Below, piece by piece: positions 61,134 to 64,000 of a DNA stretch of 64,000 nt. Numbering within the stretch: the stretch's first letter is position 1; the number at the start of each line of letters is the position of its first letter. The DNA lies in contig DFCS01000016.1 of the NCBI GenBank assembly GCA_002367105.1, positions 80,753 to 144,752 on the forward strand. The letters are read 5' to 3'. This DNA comes from Hungatella sp. UBA3048. Its GTDB lineage: Bacteria; Bacillota; Clostridia; Lachnospirales; Lachnospiraceae. The notes beneath the pieces were generated by a model that made no database searches, was not told the DNA's origin, and saw only the letters and a program-made list of their open reading frames with translations. Both the position numbers and the translations under genes were made by a program.

Positions 61134-63569
61134 TTACTCTAAAGTTAGGGAAATATGGTATTCCTTCTTTCCTTCCACGTAAGGGATTTCTTTTCCTTCC
61201 ATAGGCTTCCCATCTACCAGCATGGAAAAAGTTCCACGATCCCACTGTTTGGTATGATCCACATGGATATAATAATTGGCTCCCCGGAATTTCCGGACGG
61301 CGGAAAATTCCCCGATGGAATCCGGCAGGCATGGGTCTACGATTAACCCGTTGAAACCGGGACGGATCCCTAAGATATACTGGGAAATGCATGCAAATGA
61401 CCATGCAGCCGTTCCGGTCAGCCAGCTGTTCTTGGCTTCTCCGAAATGAGCCGCATCCTTACCGGCAATCATCTGTGCATAAACATAAGGTTCTGCTTTA
61501 TAAGTTTCGCTGTTATCTTCCATATAGGCCGGAGAAGTGCGCCGATAGACTTCAAATGCCCGGTTACCCCTTCCGATCATGGTTTCTGCAATGGAGATCC
61601 AGGGATTGTTGTGGCAGAAAATACCTGCGTTTTCCTTGTAGCCAGGAGGATATGAGGAGATCTCTCCAAGGCTTTCCCGGTAACCGGTGTATGCCGGCTG
61701 CAGCAGAACGATTCCGCAGGCCGTATCCAGTTTCTCTTTTACGCTGTCCAAAGCTTTTTCTGCATGGCCTTCTTTAATACCGATACCACCCATGACACAA
61801 AAACCTTGTGGTTCAATAAAGATCTGTCCTTCCCTGCATTCTCTGGATCCCACCTTCTGGCCAAATGCATCATAGGCGCGCAAAAACCAGCTGCCATCCC
61901 AGCCATATTGAATCACGGCATCGTATACTTCCTGTACAGAAATCTCTGCTTCCTCAGCTTCGGTTTTTAACTCCATCAAGCGGCAAATTTCAGCATACTC
62001 TTTTCCATATTTTACAAACATCCCTGCGATCATCAAAGATTCTGCTACAGGTCCTTCCGAGGGACCTGTGGTTTGAAAGGACTCTCCTGGCTCTGTGGAA
62101 AAGCAGTTTAAATTCAGGCAGTCATTCCAGTCAGCACGCCCAATAAGAGGCAGACCATGAGGGCCCAGGTGGGTCCTGGTAAATTGGAAGGACCGTCTTA
62201 AATGCTCCATAAGCGGCTGGCTCTTCTCCAGGTCATTATCAAAGGGTACGGATTCCTCTAAAATACTTAAATCCCCGGTTTCCCTGATATAAGCAGAAAC
62301 ACCGGCAATGAGCCACAAAGGATCGTCGTTGAATCCGCTTCCGATGTCCATATTCCCCTTTTTTGTAAGAGGCTGGTACTGGTGATATGCGCTTCCATCC
62401 TCAAACTGGGTGGAAGCAATGTCGATGATTCGTTCCCTGGCCCTTTCCGGGATCATATGTACGAACCCAAGCAGATCCTGGCAGGAATCCCGAAAGCCCA
62501 TGCCGCGGCCGGTGCCTGATTCGTAATAGGAGGCGGAGCGGGACATATTAAAGGTCACCATGCACTGATACTGGTTCCAGATGTTTACCATGCGGGCAGT
62601 TTTCTCATCGGCCATGGTAACGGAGTAGTTGGAAAGCAGCTCTTCCCAGTAATGCTTTAATGCGGCGAGAGCCTCATCAACCTGTTGGTCTGTCTGATAT
62701 TTTGACAGAACAGCCATGGCCGGTGCTTTGTTGATGACATTGGGAGCAGTCCATTTTTGTTCCTTAGGATTCTCTGCATAGCCCAGCACAAAGATGAAAC
62801 TGGTCTCTTCCCCGGGCTCTAAATGGAGCGTTAAGCGGTGAGCGCCGATGGGGGACCAGCCGCTTGCCATGGAATTGCCAGAGGTGTTGTTTTTCACCAT
62901 AAGCGGCATCTGGTTGGAGCCGTATACGCCGACAAATGTGTTTCTGTCCGTGTCATAGCCCTGAATATCTGAATTGACAGCGTAATAAGCGTAATGGTTG
63001 CGGCGCTCTCTGTATTCTGTCTTATGGTAAATGACTGAGCCTTCTACCTCTACTTCTCCGGTGCTTAAATTCCGCTGAAAATTGGTCATGTCATCCACGG
63101 CATTCCATAAACAAAATTCCACATAAGAGAACAGGGTAAAATCTTTTGATTCTCCGCTTTCGTTTTTCAGGATAACCTTATGGACTTCACAGGTGTCATG
63201 TAAGGGCACAAAGGCTGTGACTGTGGCAGATAAGCCGTTTTTTATTCCCTGGTAGCGGGTAACTCCCAATCCGTGCCGGCATTCATAAAAATCAAGGGGT
63301 GTCTGGGTGGGCTGCCAGCCAGGATTCCAGATGGTGCCATTATCGTTGATATAATAGTAGTGTCCGTTGCTGTCTAAGGGGACGTTGTTATAGCGGTACC
63401 GGGTCAGCCTTAACAGCTTTGCATCTTTATAGAAGCTGTAGCCGCCTCCGGTATTGGAAACAAGGGAGAAGAAATCCTGGCTGCCCAGATAATTGATCCA
63501 TGGAAGGGGAGTATCTGGGGTTGTAATAACATACTCTTTTTCCTGGTCGTCGAAATATCCATATTTCAT
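61134..63569 (-). CDS. cbpA: Cellobiose phosphorylase (GH94)
   Basis: An 811-residue GH94 enzyme, the length of known clostridial cellobiose phosphorylases. It opens KYGYFDDQEKEYVITTPDTPLPWINYLG and the catalytic domain holds GRADWNDCLNL, whose Asp483 is the general acid. The C-terminal domain starts near LLQPAYTGYRESLG. It phosphorolyses cellobiose to glucose 1-phosphate and glucose in the cytosol. There is no signal peptide. AAAGGGG lies 10 nt before the ATG. A LacI-type operator sits 52-68 bp upstream, and the divergent LacI gene presumably controls it. Confidence 0.94.
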   Translation of the reverse strand: MKYGYFDDQEKEYVITTPDTPLPWINYLGSQDFFSLVSNTGGGYSFYKDAKLLRLTRYRYNNVPLDSNGHYYYINDNGTIWNPGWQPTQTPLDFYECRHGLGVTRYQGIKNGLSATVTAFVPLHDTCEVHKVILKNESGESKDFTLFSYVEFCLWNAVDDMTNFQRNLSTGEVEVEGSVIYHKTEYRERRNHYAYYAVNSDIQGYDTDRNTFVGVYGSNQMPLMVKNNTSGNSMASGWSPIGAHRLTLHLEPGEETSFIFVLGYAENPKEQKWTAPNVINKAPAMAVLSKYQTDQQVDEALAALKHYWEELLSNYSVTMADEKTARMVNIWNQYQCMVTFNMSRSASYYESGTGRGMGFRDSCQDLLGFVHMIPERARERIIDIASTQFEDGSAYHQYQPLTKKGNMDIGSGFNDDPLWLIAGVSAYIRETGDLSILEESVPFDNDLEKSQPLMEHLRRSFQFTRTHLGPHGLPLIGRADWNDCLNLNCFSTEPGESFQTTGPSEGPVAESLMIAGMFVKYGKEYAEICRLMELKTEAEEAEISVQEVYDAVIQYGWDGSWFLRAYDAFGQKVGSRECREGQIFIEPQGFCVMGGIGIKEGHAEKALDSVKEKLDTACGIVLLQPAYTGYRESLGEISSYPPGYKENAGIFCHNNPWISIAETMIGRGNRAFEVYRRTSPAYMEDNSETYKAEPYVYAQMIAGKDAAHFGEAKNSWLTGTAAWSFACISQYILGIRPGFNGLIVDPCLPDSIGEFSAVRKFRGANYYIHVDHTKQWDRGTFSMLVDGKPMEGKEIPYVEGKKEYHISLTLE

Positions 63570-63620
63570 AATCGAATAACCCCTTTCTGATTAGGTGATA
63601 AATTTACTTAATTCGACATT

Positions 63621-63637
63621 TTACGAAAACGATTAAG
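63621..63637. promoter_or_regulatory. LacI-family operator, copy 1 (cellobiose phosphorylase side)
   Basis: TTACGAAAACGATTAAG is repeated exactly at 63828-63844. It lies between the minus-strand promoter at 63663-63691 and the phosphorylase start, so a bound repressor would block transcription. Confidence 0.72.
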
Positions 63638-63662
63638 AACAGAATTAGGGAGATATAGGGCC

Positions 63663-63691
63663 ATAATAACTCATTGATTTTTAAATTACAA
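63663..63691 (-). promoter_or_regulatory. Promoter of the cellobiose phosphorylase gene
   Basis: On the minus strand TTGTAA (63691-63686) and TATTAT (63668-63663) are separated by 17 bp. It directs transcription toward the phosphorylase, with operator copy 1 about 20-35 bp into the transcript. Confidence 0.65.
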
Positions 63692-63794
63692 TAGGTATTT
63701 ATAAAAATTAATAGCACTATGATAATGCATTAGTAATACTGCATAAATTATATTGATTAAAACTATATAAATTAGATAAAAAAACAAAAATATA

Positions 63795-63823
63795 TTGCTT
63801 TTTCATTTAAAAAGGAGTATATT
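63795..63823 (+). promoter_or_regulatory. Promoter of the second LacI gene
   Basis: TTGCTT (63795-63800), a 17-bp spacer and TATATT (63818-63823). Operator copy 2 starts 5 bp after the -10 and covers the start site, the classical position for autorepression. Confidence 0.65.
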
Positions 63824-63827
63824 GAGG

Positions 63828-63844
63828 TTACGAAAACGATTAAG
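63828..63844. promoter_or_regulatory. LacI-family operator, copy 2 (autoregulatory side)
   Basis: An exact second copy of TTACGAAAACGATTAAG, 16 bp upstream of the LacI start codon and overlapping the expected transcription start. The spacing of the two copies is 207 bp, which would allow looping. Confidence 0.72.
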
Positions 63845-63860
63845 TAAAAGGAAGAGACAT

Positions 63861-64000
63861 ATGATTTCAATGAAGGAACTGGCACAGCACTGTGGAGTAT
63901 CTGTTGCCACAGTGAGCAAAGCACTGAATGACCAGAGTGACATCGGGGAGAGTACAAAAACCAGGATCAAAGAAGCAGCGGTAGAGCTGGGATATTATCC
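63861..64000 (+). CDS. LacI-family transcriptional regulator, 5' part (continues beyond window)
   Basis: The frame from ATG 63861 is open to the window end. It encodes a textbook LacI DNA-binding domain: ISMKELAQHCGVSVATVSKALND, then IGESTKTRIKEAAVELGYYP. AAAGGAAGAG lies before the ATG. With the sensor domain outside the window, the ligand is unknown, but the divergent cellobiose phosphorylase points to cellobiose or glucose 1-phosphate. Two identical operators upstream suggest it controls both itself and the phosphorylase. Confidence 0.9.
   Translation, partial: MISMKELAQHCGVSVATVSKALNDQSDIGESTKTRIKEAAVELGYY

Noticed and set aside
1..64000. rRNA or tRNA genes
   Set aside because: I saw no cloverleaf-like segments with a T-loop GTTCGAATC-type string and no rRNA signatures.

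Overview
The window looks like a chromosome segment of a strictly anaerobic, spore-forming, low-GC clostridium. Lachnospiraceae, for example a Lacrimispora-type organism, is my best guess. The grounds are AGGAGG-type Shine-Dalgarno sites, short intergenic gaps, Rho-independent hairpins after most transcription units, an [FeFe]-hydrogenase maturase (HydE), a cytosolic cellobiose phosphorylase and several membrane diguanylate cyclases. The genus call is inference. I see no rRNA, tRNA or CRISPR array.

Region 1 (1-13.2 kb) is AT-rich and accessory in character. It holds the 3' part of a DEAD-box helicase, an HxlR regulator, cupin and VOC proteins, a TetR-flavodoxin-flavin oxidase cluster with a near-perfect promoter and dyad, and a lipoprotein. 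It also holds a 1118-residue DUF11 repeat protein without a signal peptide, converging on a sugar-dehydrogenase-like beta-propeller, and a MerR-flavin reductase pair with a 19-bp-spacer promoter. A degraded VOC gene closes the region.

Region 2 (13.2-34.7 kb) contains a HelD-like ATPase, a DUF4256 protein and a metallo-beta-lactamase-fold hydrolase. It also contains four c-di-GMP genes: a GGDEF-EAL protein, two membrane GGDEF proteins, and a GGDEF protein preceded by a V4R sensor fragment. Interspersed are HydE, a two-repeat protein of unknown function, a small pyrophosphohydrolase with an ATT start, a lone tyrosine integrase, MgtA with an MntR-like regulator, and a tandem adenine-methyltransferase pair resembling a split M.FokI.

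Region 3 (34.7-53.9 kb) is mostly conserved housekeeping. It has a second P-type ATPase, an acetyltransferase, a secreted tyrosine phosphatase, a complete polyamine ABC operon headed by an XRE-cupin regulator, and a lactonase, aroC, rpiB, hydroxyacid-dehydrogenase run. Signal peptidase I, a DUF3810 metalloprotease-like protein, the glycogen branching enzyme, an MscS channel and a SIMPL lipoprotein follow.

Region 4 (53.9-64 kb) handles oligosaccharides. One operon encodes a sugar-binding lipoprotein, two permeases, 4-alpha-glucanotransferase and a LacI regulator, behind a promoter carrying a LacI/cre-like operator. After a convergent peroxiredoxin, a cellobiose phosphorylase gene and a second, truncated LacI gene diverge from one intergenic region. 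That region carries two identical 17-bp operators, so imported maltodextrin and cellobiose are likely controlled by separate local repressors.
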